A DNA stretch of 64,000 nt from Bacteroidota bacterium (GCA_016713525.1 JADJOZ010000008.1:310001-374000); one strand, 5' to 3'. Numbered from the stretch's first letter, positions 9,088 to 19,718 are shown. Notes: generated by a model not told the origin, from the letters alone. Numbers and translations: made by a program.

Positions 9088-10476
9088 TCAAACCTGTACT
9101 GATTTCCACTTTCCTTTTTTAAAGTAGTACCAGGCAATAAGTGCAATTGCAGTTTCAGCAACAGGAATTGCAATAAAAGTTCCAGTTGCTTTCATATCGA
9201 ATACGATGGCCAGGGTATATGCTAAAGGAATTTGGAACAACCAAAAACCAACGAAATTTATCATGGTAGGGGTTTTGGTATCACCGGCTCCATTCAATGC
9301 CTGGGTCATTACCATACCAATACCATAAAAAATAAATCCGGCGCCAATAATGTTTAATGCTTCAACACCATAAGCTACAACACCGGGCTCTGTTGTGAAA
9401 ACAGAAATAATTGGGCCGGCAGCGAAAAGGAATAACAGCATTACAAAAAACATAAAAATCACATTGAACTTCATAGTGATCATAACACTTTGCTCGGCAC
9501 GTTTAATTTCTTTAGCTCCCAGATTTTGTCCAACCAATGTTGCAGCAGCATTGCTTAACCCCCAGGCCGGAAGAATAAAGAAAACGAGATTGCGCATGGC
9601 AATCTGATAGCCTGCTGATGCAGTGGTGCCTCCGGTTTCAGCTACAATTTTCGAAAAAACAATCCAGCTGCCACTGGCAATTAAAAACTGAAAAGTGGCA
9701 GGCCAGGCAACTGTTATCAGCGATTTAATGACAACCCAATCGATCTTAAAGTGACTCTTTAGCAATGTGAGGGATCCTTTACTTCCGGATAACTGATAAA
9801 GCTGATATACAACGCCGGTGCTGCGTGCAATTACGGTAGCAATTGCTGCACCTTCCAAACCATAAAAATGAATTAAAATCGGATCGAGAATTATATTGAC
9901 AATACTTGCCAACCACAAACTCTTCATAGCAATAGCAGCATTTCCTGCTCCTCTAAAAATTCCATTGATAAGAAAAATGAGAATAATAGAAACAGAACCA
10001 CCAAACATGATTCGGGTAAAGCCGGTACCTTCTTTTACTACCTCATCACTGGCCCCCATCAGTGATAAAATTTCTTCAGCAAAAATCACACCTGCAATAC
10101 TTATAACAATTGTTGCAACCAAAGAAACAATGATTGCCTGAGCACCTGCATGCGATGCTGCTTCCGGATTTTTCTCACCAATTCTTCGTGCTACAATAGC
10201 AGTTGCACCGGTACTTAAACCGATGGCAAGAGAATATACTAATGTAATCACCGATTCTGTTAAGCCAACAGTAGCAATGGCATTTTCACCAAGTTTACTC
10301 ACAAAATACATATCCACCACAGCAAATACACTTTCCATACTCAATTCGAGTATCATTGGTATTGCGAGTAAAACAACCGCCTTTGGAATACTTCCTTTGG
10401 TATAATCTACCTCCTTGCCATCAAGGGACTGACGCAATACAGACCAAAATCTGATGAGTGAAGATTTAAGAGACAT
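9088..10476 (-). CDS. MATE family multidrug/Na+ antiporter
   Basis: About 462 residues with 12 predicted membrane segments in two homologous halves, the usual size for MATE exporters. Family features are GSIPKAVVLLAIPMILELSM at the start, AVVDMYFVSKLG in TM2 (a typical MATE position), GLSTGATAIVARRIGE, and in the second half WAATFQ-like WPATFQF and NAAATLVGQNLGA. It exports cationic drugs or metabolites, driven by Na+ or H+. A longer frame starts at 10500, but that ATG lies inside a -7 box (10498-10505), so ATG 10476 is preferred. It appears monocistronic. Confidence 0.93.
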   Translation of the reverse strand: MSLKSSLIRFWSVLRQSLDGKEVDYTKGSIPKAVVLLAIPMILELSMESVFAVVDMYFVSKLGENAIATVGLTESVITLVYSLAIGLSTGATAIVARRIGEKNPEAASHAGAQAIIVSLVATIVISIAGVIFAEEILSLMGASDEVVKEGTGFTRIMFGGSVSIILIFLINGIFRGAGNAAIAMKSLWLASIVNIILDPILIHFYGLEGAAIATVIARSTGVVYQLYQLSGSKGSLTLLKSHFKIDWVVIKSLITVAWPATFQFLIASGSWIVFSKIVAETGGTTASAGYQIAMRNLVFFILPAWGLSNAAATLVGQNLGAKEIKRAEQSVMITMKFNVIFMFFVMLLFLFAAGPIISVFTTEPGVVAYGVEALNIIGAGFIFYGIGMVMTQALNGAGDTKTPTMINFVGFWLFQIPLAYTLAIVFDMKATGTFIAIPVAETAIALIAWYYFKKGKWKSVQV

Positions 10477-10497
10477 GAACTTTCCGGTAAGAGTGGG

Positions 10498-10505
10498 CAA
10501 AACTA
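10498..10505 (-). promoter_or_regulatory. -7 promoter element, MATE gene
   Basis: TAGTTTTG on the minus strand matches TAnnTTTG. It puts the transcript start near 10491, which rules out the upstream ATG at 10500 and supports 10476. Confidence 0.5.
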
Positions 10506-10551
10506 AGAAAAGTAGCGGAAAAAATGACTTAAAATATAAATTTACGATTAA

Positions 10552-11878
10552 TTAACTTCTGCGATCCTTTTTATACCGTTTGCCATATTTAATTTTCTTC
10601 AAATCTTCTCTGGTAACTTTGATATTTACTTTTTTGTTTTTATCTTTCTTTTCATGATGTGACTTCCCTTTGGCAACATGCTTTGGTCGCTTCACTTCAA
10701 TAATTTTCATATTGATTACGGGAATTTCTGATTGAATCAGGACATCAGAAATTTCTATTTCAACAGGCATTTTCTTTATGGATATTTTGCGGCCCATTAA
10801 TTGTTCCACATTTGCCTGATTGCTTTTGTCGAATTCTGAAATAAAAGTAATTGCAATTCCTTTCTTACCTGCACGACCGGTTCTTCCGATACGATGCATA
10901 TAATTTTCAGCAACGGGGGACATCAATATTAATTACATGAGAGACTTCGGCAACATCCATACCACGTGCCATGATATCGGTTGCAATTAGAATACGACAT
11001 TTCCCGGATGAAAAATCTTCTACTGTTCTAAACCGGGTATTTTGATTTTTATTTCCATGAATTATCGAAAGATTATCAGGGAACAATGGTTCCAGTCTCT
11101 CGAATATTTCATCAGCAATGGCCTTTCCGGAAGCAAACACCAGTACTTTCGACATCTTCTCATCCGTAGTCAGCAGATGTTGCAGAAAATTCATCTTAGT
11201 ATTAAAATTAGGAACCTTATATCCAATTTGAGTAATATTTGAAAGTGGAGTTCCTGTTGGTGCAGCTTCAATTTTTAATGGGGATCTGAAGTTCCTGAAA
11301 ATAAAAGCTTCCACCTCATCAACCAAAGTAGCTGTAAACATCAAACTTTGCCGTTTAACAGGAAGAAGATCAATAATATTTTGCAATTGAGTTCTAAAGC
11401 CAAGATTTAACATCTCATCAACTTCATCGATCACAATTTTTTTGATGGCACTGCTTTTTATAGTGCCATTTAAAATTAAATCATTCAAACGCCCGGGAGT
11501 AGCAACCACTAAATCAACACCTTCATTAATGGCAGCCATTTGCGACTTTATATTTGCACCTCCATAAGCTCCGGTGACTTTGAAATTCATGTAAGAAATC
11601 AATTTCTCAACTTCACTCACAACCTGAGCAACCAACTCTCTGGTGGGAACAATTACCAACATTTCAGGATATCGTTTACCGGTATATTGCCACTGCCGGA
11701 TAAGAGGCAATAAATAAGCATAAGTTTTTCCGGTACCGGTTTGGGCAATACCCAGCACATCACTTCCGGCCATAATTGGAGAAAAAGCTTTTTGCTGAAT
11801 AGTGGTTGGGTGGACCAGTTCGAGCTCCTCAAGAGCCTTAAGAAGGGGCTTGGTTAAATTTAAATCACTGAATGTCAT
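10552..11878 (-). CDS. rhlE: DEAD-box RNA helicase, RhlE type (one frameshift)
   Basis: About 440 residues when restored. The DEAD-box motifs appear in order: Q-motif region MTFSDLNL with PTTIQQKAF, Walker A AQTGTGKT, PTRELVAQ, TPGRL, motif II as DEVDEML, FTATL (for SAT), ILIATDIMARGMD, and HRIGRTGRAG. A basic tail (KKDKNKK, KIKYGKRYKKDRRS) probably binds RNA. It unwinds RNA in ribosome assembly or decay. The frame breaks in a five-C run (10915-10919); four C restores IDVPVAENYMHRIG, joining motifs V and VI. ATG 11878 is chosen because the -7 box at 11903-11910 puts the transcript start about at the longer frame's ATG (11896). This is probably a consensus error in a working gene. Confidence 0.85.
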
Positions 11879-11902
11879 ACTGTTGGCACTAATCATAGTC
11901 TA

Positions 11903-11910
11903 CAAAAGTA
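11903..11910 (-). promoter_or_regulatory. -7 promoter element, rhlE-type gene
   Basis: TACTTTTG on the minus strand matches TAnnTTTG. The predicted transcript start is near 11896, 18 bases before ATG 11878. No clear -33 element was seen. Confidence 0.45.
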
Positions 11911-11952
11911 CGCTTTTAAAGGCTCATTTTCCGGGAATACCGAAAGAAGCGG

Positions 11953-12536
11953 TCAGGATACCCTGTATTTAGGTTTCCTGAAAAAAGAAAGCCAAAGCAT
12001 GGTAGCATTAAATGCAAAGAGATATAAAGTCCATGCAACATGTAACCAATCGTGATTCAAAGAAATTAAAAGCGTAAGTGACCACGATGTAAATCCAAAA
12101 ATCCAGGAGTTAGTTTTTCGGATTCCGGATTGTTCCATGCTTTTTTGAAAGTTGGAATTGCGAGAATAAAATCAGCAGTGATGGCAAATAAAGTAGTTGC
12201 AACTACATTTTCTGTGACCAGATAAAAAACCATACATACAGATCCTGCAATTAAAAATTTCCAGTCGCTTTTTATCAATGAATAATTTTTAAGAATTAAT
12301 CCTGTTAATGCAATAGTAGCGCATCCAACTACTGAAATTAGCAGTCCTGTTAAACTGCTTTGCCAGCCTTTTTCCATAAAAAGCGAAACAAAACCTGCAC
12401 CCATGAGCAATGCCCAACCCGACCAGGAAAGGACGCTTGGAGTTACTTTCTTTCTAAAAACATCAATGATGTAAGTCAATTGAGCAATTCCAATTAAAAT
12501 TCCGGCTATTAAGGTTATGATTTGTTGAATAGTCAA
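11953..12536 (-). CDS. Multi-pass inner-membrane protein (one frameshift)
   Basis: About 195 residues when restored, with six or so hydrophobic segments (ITLIAGILIGIAQLTYIIDV, WSGWALLMGAGFVSLFM, SLTGLLISVVGCATIAL, FLIAGSVCMVFYLV, FAITADFILAIPTF). The topology somewhat resembles small SemiSWEET/PnuC-like proteins, but I cannot assign a family. The frame breaks at the T run 12114-12118; one more base joins NNPESEK to TNSWIFGFTSWSLTLL and gives two further membrane helices. The start is uncertain: the promoter at 12569-12599 rules out the longer frame's TTG at 12581, and the TTG at 12536 (TIQQIITL) is the best alternative. Confidence 0.6.
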
Positions 12537-12568
12537 TTGAACAGGTTGGTAAGTGAAGTAGAACACGA

Positions 12569-12599
12569 CAAAGTTACACAAAGCAAATCAGCGGGTCAA
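12569..12599 (-). promoter_or_regulatory. Bacteroidota-type promoter, membrane-protein gene
   Basis: TAACTTTG (12576-12569, minus) lies 20 bases after TTG (12599-12597), a good TTG/TAnnTTTG match. The transcript would start near 12562. Confidence 0.55.
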
Positions 12600-15539
12600 T
12601 TAAAATAACTATAAACAAAAAGGGTCTTCCCAAAACAGGAAGACCCAACGAAAAATGCACCTGAGTTACTTCGTGAAACTACACGAGAGGTGTAACGGTC
12701 ATCCGTATTGGTAATAATTTCAACAAAATAAATTCCGGAGTCGAACTGAGAAATTGAGACTTGTAATTTCGAAACCATAGCATCTTCAGAAACAACAGCC
12801 TTTACAACACGACCAGAAATATCGATGATTTTAACTGCCTTAATGGTTGAAGTATTCTTAGCCAATGCAATCACAAATTCGCCTGCATTAGGATTTGGGA
12901 CAATACTGATTTCTGCTTCTGCAGCTGAACCTGAAACCTGTCCGTAACTTCTTTCATTAACTTCTGTACAGATTTTTTCTTCATCATAATATGTAATAGC
13001 ATTACCATAGACTTTTCTATCGAAGTCTGGTGTCACAGTTTTCAGGTAACCAGATGCAGTATAAGTTTTATCTTTAGACATATCATAATTATACAAACAG
13101 CAGCTTATTCCCTGATCAGTAATTCTGCTAACTAAAATATCTCTGTCAGTTGGATTCCCAAAAAATCCGGTGCCAATATAAGAGGCGTCATTTAATTGGA
13201 CAACATCTCTAAAATGTTCGTTAATTCGCTGAACATTTGTAGTTGAAGCCCAGTCAATGTTTAATGTTGCAGGATCCAGTTTCAGTACAAGACCATCGAA
13301 GCCGCTGGCAGTATTATCGCCGTTTTCACCGGCAATTATCAGTTTATAATCTTTCGTAATTTTCATTTTGTACGCAACTTCATAGGATATGGAACTTGTA
13401 TTTCCAAAATTACATGGCTTGGATTTGCACCCTGAGTTAGATCGGTCTTAAGTTTAAAAATATAGAGATCACGGAGTGCGTTGCCTGTATTCGTAATGCT
13501 TCCGGCAATAAAAACGTCGGTACCGTTTGCTTTTGAGAATACGGCAACAGTATGTGCCACCTCTCTTCGTCCAAAGTTGTTTATTATCTCAGAATCAATA
13601 TAGGTTAGTGATTGATTCACTTTTATAACAATAGCATCTTGCAGAACCAAGTGATCTTTCCCCAACAACTAAGTATTCATTATTATAGGCATCTTTGTCA
13701 TATCATTGCTACATCATAACCAAAAGTCATTGGCATAAGAAGGAACCGAAAGTGTTTTGAGCTATAATTGCTCCATCTATTCTGATTTTTATCGCCAGTA
13801 CGTCAAATTGCAGTAGAAGTGCTTTTTGAATTTTGAAACCAACAATCATCAAAGCAATTCATTTGGGTTCGACATATCAATAATTTTTCTAGCTGCTTCG
13901 ATTCGGTTATTATCGGTTCCATACATGTAGCCCATATTTGGCTTCCATCTTCACGGTTTAGCAACATAAATATTATGTTCCGTGGGAGAAATTATTGCTG
14001 TTCCAGCGATATAATATCCATCACCAGGGCGATGCACAACTGAATAACCCTCATCAGCGTATATACCACCAACTCTTTTGGCAATTACACTTGTTTCCTC
14101 TAAATCAGAATCATATTTTACAAAAATACATATCTCTGTCTCCTGAGTGCGGTGGATCCAACATGGTGCCTGCAATAGCACATCCACCATCTATTGTAGC
14201 AATAACTGCTTCTCCGATATCATTGTTACCAACATTCTCAATCATCTTACATAATGGATCAGCACCACAAATTTTAGGTGTAATTGTAATACTGGAAATA
14301 GCAGTACAGCCATCAGGATTTGTTATAGTAACGGTATAGGTAGTTGTGACGGTGGGATTAACAGTTGTACCTGGAGTCGGCGCCCCATTACTCCACAAAT
14401 AAGTACAGTTTGTACAAGAGCTTAGTGCTCCAAGCAAGACGGTGTCACCCTGGCATGGTTCTAATTCTGAGGCGGTTGCTGTTACAGAAGGAGATGAACC
14501 TAAAAATACATTCTACACAATCGTATGCAGTGCAGCCGCTAGAATTTGAAACAGTAACACAATAAGTTCCCGACACGCAGGTTTGAGCATATTGACCACC
14601 ATACAAACAAATTCCAGGGAGCGTCCAATCATATGAAGCATATCCACTTCCGGCATCTAAATTAATAGGACCATCACAAAGTAATAAATCCGGCCCCAGA
14701 TCAACAGTTGGAGGAATCAATGAACCAACATCAACATATGAGTTATCATTTAAGTTAATGCTACAAGCAGGAATGTTCATAGAAATGCTATAATTAATAT
14801 CAACTGTAGGTGATAAAATAGGATTAGGAATATTTGCATTACTTAGTCCAGTAGATGGAGTCCATGTATAAGTAGCGATGTCAGAAGGCAGCCAGCAATT
14901 AGGCTGAATCTCTGTTGGAGAAATACAGTCTAAGGTGTAATCGGGGACATCCAGTTCAATTGGGAAAATTCGGATATCATCCACATAAATCCAACCACTG
15001 AGGTGATCAAGGTTTTGAGAGTAAATTAGCAAATCGGTATAATTTGCATTAGCGGTAAAACAATAAGTTGCTTCGACCCAATTTGTACTGGAAATATTTG
15101 TTATTGTAACTATATTTTGTCCTGCAGGTATTAATATACCAGGCGAGGGCAAACCGGATCCGGCTAAATTAAAAAGTTGAAAATTTAAAAAGTCTACAGG
15201 ATTCACCTCTTCAAATCCTCTTTGATACCAGAATTTCAGAACATATTGGTTTCCTGATGTAATTGCTACAGGCGTCATAATGGCTTCGCTTGAATTATCC
15301 ATACACCAAAACTTGGCATAGGTGGTTGGATCGGGTGTTGCATATGCATTGGAGACCTCCGGTGATCCCCAGGCCTGAGACCATCCGGGTACTAAACCTT
15401 GTGCAAATTCACTAATGCCACCTAAGCTATCACATCCAAACCCTCCATTTGTAACCAAAGTATCACATGGCTGACTAAATCCCTTATTGACTGTCGCAAG
15501 AAAGAACATCATTATTCCAAAGGCATATTTCCATTTCAT
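12596..15539 (-). pseudogene. Heavily frameshifted secreted protein with T9SS tail
   Basis: Five separate frames plus an unreadable stretch at 13669-13950 together read as one protein of roughly 970 residues. The N-terminus has a signal peptide (VNKGFSQ) and a CBM/jellyroll-like domain (LVTNGGFGCDSL, WIYVDDIRIFP). Ig-like modules follow (DLGPDLLLCDGPINLDAG, YTWTPSTGLSNANI, CTNCTYLWSNG). Then comes a propeller of GxxxIAGxxxxxxxxDxYVxK repeats, and a T9SS tail (SIVPNPNAGEFVIAL, SGIYFVEIITNTDDR). Pieces in 13669-13950 fit the propeller in changing frames (LMIVGF, DVLAIKI, NNEYLVVGE). At least eight indels or stops fall within 3 kb, far more than in neighbours, so true decay or a poorly sequenced patch are both possible. 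Confidence 0.75.
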
Positions 15540-16144
15540 GATTCATAGATTTTAATTTTTACCTACTCTCTCCGCTTTTCGGCTTCCGCGTGTTTTTAGC
15601 AAACCAAATGTTGAAATTGTAAAATAGATTGGCTAATTAGAATTCACCAGCGGTGCGTTTCAGTTTATAAGTGTGTTGAAATCGGGGAAAAGTGTGTAGG
15701 ATTAATAAAAATGATTGACTCTCAAAATGCTATATATCGCAATTCAGTTTGTATTCATTGTGTCCGAGCCACAAATATTGAAATCTAAAAAACAAAATAG
15801 TTTTCAACAATCCAAATATTTTAACTACAGGAAAACCCTGAGACAAAATGTCATGAAATACCGTAAAAATATGTCATCATTAAATCTAAGGAATTAGTTT
15901 GCAACTAATTAATAAAAATCCATAAGCATTGTTAATAACCTATGAAACTTTATTCAATATACAACATCTCAAATCAAGAATTCCGAAATACTTTTTTCTA
16001 ATATACATTTGAATTACTATTTAATCACCTCACAACTTAAAGCACCCCCCCGGCTTTACTTTCCGTGAAGGCTGAACCTTTATTGAATTAGTATAGTTGC
16101 AATTTTTCTATAAAAATGAATGCTCATCTTTAAACTGAAATAAA
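15540..16144. other. Divergent intergenic region
   Basis: This separates the broken secreted gene (minus) from the beta-helix gene (plus). It is very AT-rich, with a seven-C run near 16046. A 60-codon frame at 15715-15897 has no family resemblance and no promoter and is not accepted. TATAGTTG near 16093, one mismatch from TAnnTTTG, could serve the plus-strand gene. I see nothing else in it. Confidence 0.4.
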
Positions 16145-17941
16145 ATGAAAACAAAAAAAAGAATGCCCTCTCCTAACAGTGTTATGAGTGGATTGCGAAA
16201 AACCTTTCTTGGAATTTTGTTGCTGCTGATCTCATCAACACAAATTAATGCACAATGTCCTACACTACCTGGATCAGTAACATTGCCAGTAGGAACAGTA
16301 AACTGGAACCTTAGTGTTTCAAGAGTCAAAAATGTTGTAGTACCGAATGGTTGCACTCTGAATATTACAGCTATTCAGTATATGTCGCCGGGCATAACAA
16401 TTACTATTAACACAGGAGGAATAGTAAACCTGAATTCAGGTGGAGTATTACAAGCCTGCAATGTTTCCTGGGGTGGATTTCGAGTAAAAGGCAATGCAGC
16501 ACTTTCACAAGCAGGAAGCAATCAGGGTAAACTCAATATTAATGGGACGGGGACTATCAAACATGCTACTCTTGCTGTTGATGTTGATGGTGGTGGAATA
16601 ATTACAACTAATGGGGGAATTTTTACTGATAACAAAGAAGCTGTTTCAATGGACCCTTACAGTATTGCAACACCACCAAATGTAACTAACAACCTTTCCA
16701 AGTTTTACGGTACTTCTTTCGTGTGGACGGTTTTATTTCCCGGAACAACTTCATTCACACAACATGTTAAAATTAAACAAGTGTACAATATTCATTTTGG
16801 TGGATGTACATTTAACAATACTTATGGCAACGCTTCCACTAACCCTACGATAAGAGGTAAAGGTTTAGTTTCAATTGAAGCTTCATTCTTTTGCCACCGC
16901 CAAAACCCAACTATTATAAATGGGTGCAATGTATATAATGAGACCAAAACAAAATTTACTAATTTACTTGCAGGGATAGATGGTCGTACGGTGACTCCAA
17001 ATAATTTAATTCGGAGTTCACGAATATGGCAATGTGAGTTTTTAAATAATGATCATGATATTTTCATTGACAAAGAACCAGAATACAAAATCGATCAAAA
17101 CAGTTTTACGTACTATCAACCGAATGCTTTATTCTTCGCAGGGCAAACCAGTTTTATTAAAATCAATCAACTTCTTACAGGTACTTATCCTACAACCGGA
17201 ATTAACTATAGCATTTACCGAAATGAGTTTAATGGATACAATAATGTCATTTTGGATTTTCTCCTAATAAATAATACTTACTATGGCTTAAGCGTATTTA
17301 AGAACACATTTACAAATTCTTTCCCTACAAATTCCGGACTTGCATATGGAGTAAAGGCACAGGGCAACAATATAGGCGCATCATTTACCTGCAATACATA
17401 CTCAGGGTTTTATGATCGTTTACTATTCTTTACTGGTACGAATCCTGTTAGTTTTGGCTCTCCAACACAAACCGCAGCTAATGTTTTCCCACCATGTTCC
17501 AGTATTAATACCGCTATTCTGTTTATTTTAGGAACTACATCCACCTATTATTATGGACCCCAAGCAGGCCAAAACCCAACCGGATGTAATATTGGTGCTT
17601 TTACTCTAGTAAGTTTACCAAACCTTGCTCAACAAAATCCTTGTTTCGATTATACCTGCACAGCACCACCAAGATTTGCCGCGAATGATGCTCCAAGGTC
17701 AGTTGAAATTACAGCATTCCCAAATCCGGCTTCTCAAAATATTACATTCTCTGCGAATGAAGAAGTAGTATATCGTTCATTGACTATTTTTGATGTTTCC
17801 GGAAAAAAAGTTCTTGAAAAAGCTCCGGATTCGGAACAAACAATGATAGTGGATATTTCTGCTCTTCAAAAGGGAATTTATTTCTATGAAATAATTACTA
17901 TTGATGATGAAAGAATAACCGGTAAATTTATTAAAGAATAA
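16145..17941 (+). CDS. Secreted right-handed beta-helix protein with T9SS tail
   Basis: The product has 598 residues. A signal peptide ends at SSTQINAQ. The body has short repeating strands rich in G, N and T (ITINTGGIVNLNSGGVLQACN, GTGTIKHATLAVDVDGGG, NIHFGGCTFNNT, IRSSRIWQCEFLNND), the pattern of a parallel beta-helix as in pectate-lyase-like and NosD-like proteins. No catalytic residues are recognisable, so binding or adhesion is as likely as polysaccharide cleavage. The tail is a T9SS type-A domain (ITAFPNPASQNITFSA, KGIYFYEIITIDDERITGKFIKE). It ends at a shared terminator facing the next gene. Confidence 0.85.
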   Translation: MKTKKRMPSPNSVMSGLRKTFLGILLLLISSTQINAQCPTLPGSVTLPVGTVNWNLSVSRVKNVVVPNGCTLNITAIQYMSPGITITINTGGIVNLNSGGVLQACNVSWGGFRVKGNAALSQAGSNQGKLNINGTGTIKHATLAVDVDGGGIITTNGGIFTDNKEAVSMDPYSIATPPNVTNNLSKFYGTSFVWTVLFPGTTSFTQHVKIKQVYNIHFGGCTFNNTYGNASTNPTIRGKGLVSIEASFFCHRQNPTIINGCNVYNETKTKFTNLLAGIDGRTVTPNNLIRSSRIWQCEFLNNDHDIFIDKEPEYKIDQNSFTYYQPNALFFAGQTSFIKINQLLTGTYPTTGINYSIYRNEFNGYNNVILDFLLINNTYYGLSVFKNTFTNSFPTNSGLAYGVKAQGNNIGASFTCNTYSGFYDRLLFFTGTNPVSFGSPTQTAANVFPPCSSINTAILFILGTTSTYYYGPQAGQNPTGCNIGAFTLVSLPNLAQQNPCFDYTCTAPPRFAANDAPRSVEITAFPNPASQNITFSANEEVVYRSLTIFDVSGKKVLEKAPDSEQTMIVDISALQKGIYFYEIITIDDERITGKFIKE

Positions 17942-17953
17942 TCCTATTAAAAT

Positions 17954-17988
17954 AAAAAACGTCCTGATTCATAATCAGGACGTTTTTT
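17954..17988. terminator. Bidirectional intrinsic terminator
   Basis: A stem of ACGTCCTGATT and AATCAGGACGT with a 3-base loop is flanked by A and T runs. It lies between two convergent secreted-protein genes and can stop transcription both ways. Confidence 0.9.
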
Positions 17989-17999
17989 ATGCTTTAATT

Positions 18000-19568
18000 T
18001 TAATGTGTCACTACAAACTTTATTCGCTTCAAAGTATCGTTTGTGTTAACTTCAGCAAAATATATTCCATCATTCAGTTTTGAAACAGAAAGTGAAACAC
18101 TTCCGGAATTGTTTTCGAGAATTTCGGGCTGGATAGATCTTCCGGTTATATCATAAATTGCCGTTACTTTTAGTTCTGAATTTTTATCGTGACTAATAGT
18201 TACCACATCCGAAGCTGGCGAAGGAAACACACTAATATTTAATGCTTCCATATCATCTGCAATTCCAACTCCCACACAAGCATCGTTAATACTGGTGAAA
18301 GAAGCTACTGAAATTGTTGGGGTTGTTACCGATAAAGTTACAGCAGAGCTGGTTGCTGTCGATGGATCAACCGACAGTGTTACGTTGGTTGTTGTAATTT
18401 GATATGGAATATCAGCACATAAATCGAAATTAGCATTCGTCCGGATCATTCCACCATAGCCACTATGAATTCCTGCTGCAACAACATCACCACCATTAGT
18501 CAATTTCATTTCATACAGATTTTCTGATGTTGTTGCTGATACAACTCTTTTTGCCCAATTCAAATTTCCGGTAGTGCCATCCAAATTCATAGCGAAAATG
18601 TGATTTTCACCTCCCATAATAGCCAACGATGCTTCACCACCAACAAGGATACTTCCATCTGGCATGAGCAACAATGAATACCCGTTCAGAGAAAGCCCCA
18701 GATCGCCGGAGTATTGTTTCGACCATAGAATGCTCCCTGTGGCATCCATTTCAGCAACCAATGCAGCATACGGATTCACTCCATCACTGTAACGGCCACA
18801 AAAAACAATGTTGCCATTTGGTTTTTCTTTCAGATCGTAAACAAAATAATCTGTTGATGGATCTGAGAACCATTTGGTAGATACTATGTTTAATGAAGCA
18901 TCTAACCTGACCATTCCAATTGTCTCTATGGAATTTCCATTATCAGCATATCCCGAAATCAGTATTCCGCTACTTCCGGTAGCTATAAGATCAATCGCGT
19001 TGAAGCCTGTTCCGAGTGAAAGCAATTTTTGATCCAACAGATTTCCATTTGCATCTGTTTTTATAATACAAACATCACTTATGAAAGTAGAAGAATTTGA
19101 AGCCGAACCAACCAAATAATAATTTCCGGCAGCATCCTGAACAATGGAACGGCTCGATAAAGAATGTAATCCTGAAGCAAACGATTTAATAAAGCTTATA
19201 TTCCCAACTACATCCGTTTTAAATAAAGTTACTTTCCCCACAAATGAATTGTCGAGCTCTTCACCGAAAAATGCAAAATTGCCATCAATGGTATTGATAA
19301 CATTTGAAATTCTGTTATAGCCTGAGGCCGGGAAAGTTCGGATTTGTTGCACAGAACCAGTGGACGAAACTCTGGCGATCAGGAAATTACTTTCAAACAA
19401 TAAATTTGTTGCACTTCCGGCAAATATAAACCCTGATAGCGCCGGCGTACATGTGAAGAATGCGGCTCCGGCAACTCCGGAATCATCAAATTTCATATAA
19501 AAATCGTTTTGTCCATTTACAGGCAACCAAAACGATAGTATTAATAATAGTGTGGCTAATTGTTTCAT
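18000..19568 (-). CDS. Secreted beta-propeller protein with T9SS tail
   Basis: The product has 522 residues. The signal peptide is cleaved near LPVNGQ. About seven repeats of 50 residues follow (GFIFAGSATN, FLIARVSSTGSV, NYYLVGSASNSSTFISDVCIIKTDANGN, SILVGGEASLAIMGGENHIFAMNLDG), the layout of a delta-60/SBBP-like propeller. The tail is a T9SS type-A domain (ISVFPSPASDVVTISH, DGIYFAEVNTNDTLKRIKFVVTH). The promoter TTG-N20-TACCTTTG lies just upstream. No enzymatic motif is seen; a binding or adhesive surface role is likely. Confidence 0.85.
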   Translation of the reverse strand: MKQLATLLLILSFWLPVNGQNDFYMKFDDSGVAGAAFFTCTPALSGFIFAGSATNLLFESNFLIARVSSTGSVQQIRTFPASGYNRISNVINTIDGNFAFFGEELDNSFVGKVTLFKTDVVGNISFIKSFASGLHSLSSRSIVQDAAGNYYLVGSASNSSTFISDVCIIKTDANGNLLDQKLLSLGTGFNAIDLIATGSSGILISGYADNGNSIETIGMVRLDASLNIVSTKWFSDPSTDYFVYDLKEKPNGNIVFCGRYSDGVNPYAALVAEMDATGSILWSKQYSGDLGLSLNGYSLLLMPDGSILVGGEASLAIMGGENHIFAMNLDGTTGNLNWAKRVVSATTSENLYEMKLTNGGDVVAAGIHSGYGGMIRTNANFDLCADIPYQITTTNVTLSVDPSTATSSAVTLSVTTPTISVASFTSINDACVGVGIADDMEALNISVFPSPASDVVTISHDKNSELKVTAIYDITGRSIQPEILENNSGSVSLSVSKLNDGIYFAEVNTNDTLKRIKFVVTH

Positions 19569-19581
19569 TTTGTTTTTTTGT

Positions 19582-19612
19582 CAAAGGTATGGCGGTGTAA
19601 AAGCCTGCACAA
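19582..19612 (-). promoter_or_regulatory. Bacteroidota-type promoter for the propeller gene
   Basis: TACCTTTG (19589-19582, minus) is preceded by TTG with a 20-base spacer. The ATG at 19568 lies 13 bases after the -7 box, giving a very short leader. Confidence 0.5.
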
Positions 19613-19634
19613 TACCATAAGGAAGGTAAAACTG

Positions 19635-19654
19635 TATCCGTACTGGTACGGATA
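19635..19654. repeat. Perfect inverted repeat (operator-like)
   Basis: TATCCGTAC and GTACGGATA flank a 2-base centre. It lies just upstream of the promoter of the 18000-19568 gene, a position suited to a dimeric regulator. No protein can be assigned. Confidence 0.5.
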
Positions 19655-19690
19655 TCAGATCAAATTCACAATAAAATCATTTCGGATTAA

Positions 19691-19712
19691 TCATTCCAAA
19701 TGCTTGGAATGA
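19691..19712. repeat. Perfect inverted repeat
   Basis: TCATTCCAA and TTGGAATGA surround ATGC. It sits between the operator-like repeat and the structured-RNA copy at 19719-19794. It could be a hairpin or a protein site; no U-run follows it on either strand. Confidence 0.45.
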
Positions 19713-19718
19713 ATCAAA

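Noticed and set aside
15715..15897. 60-codon plus-strand frame
   Set aside because: Low-complexity AT-rich composition, no family resemblance, no promoter or start signal.
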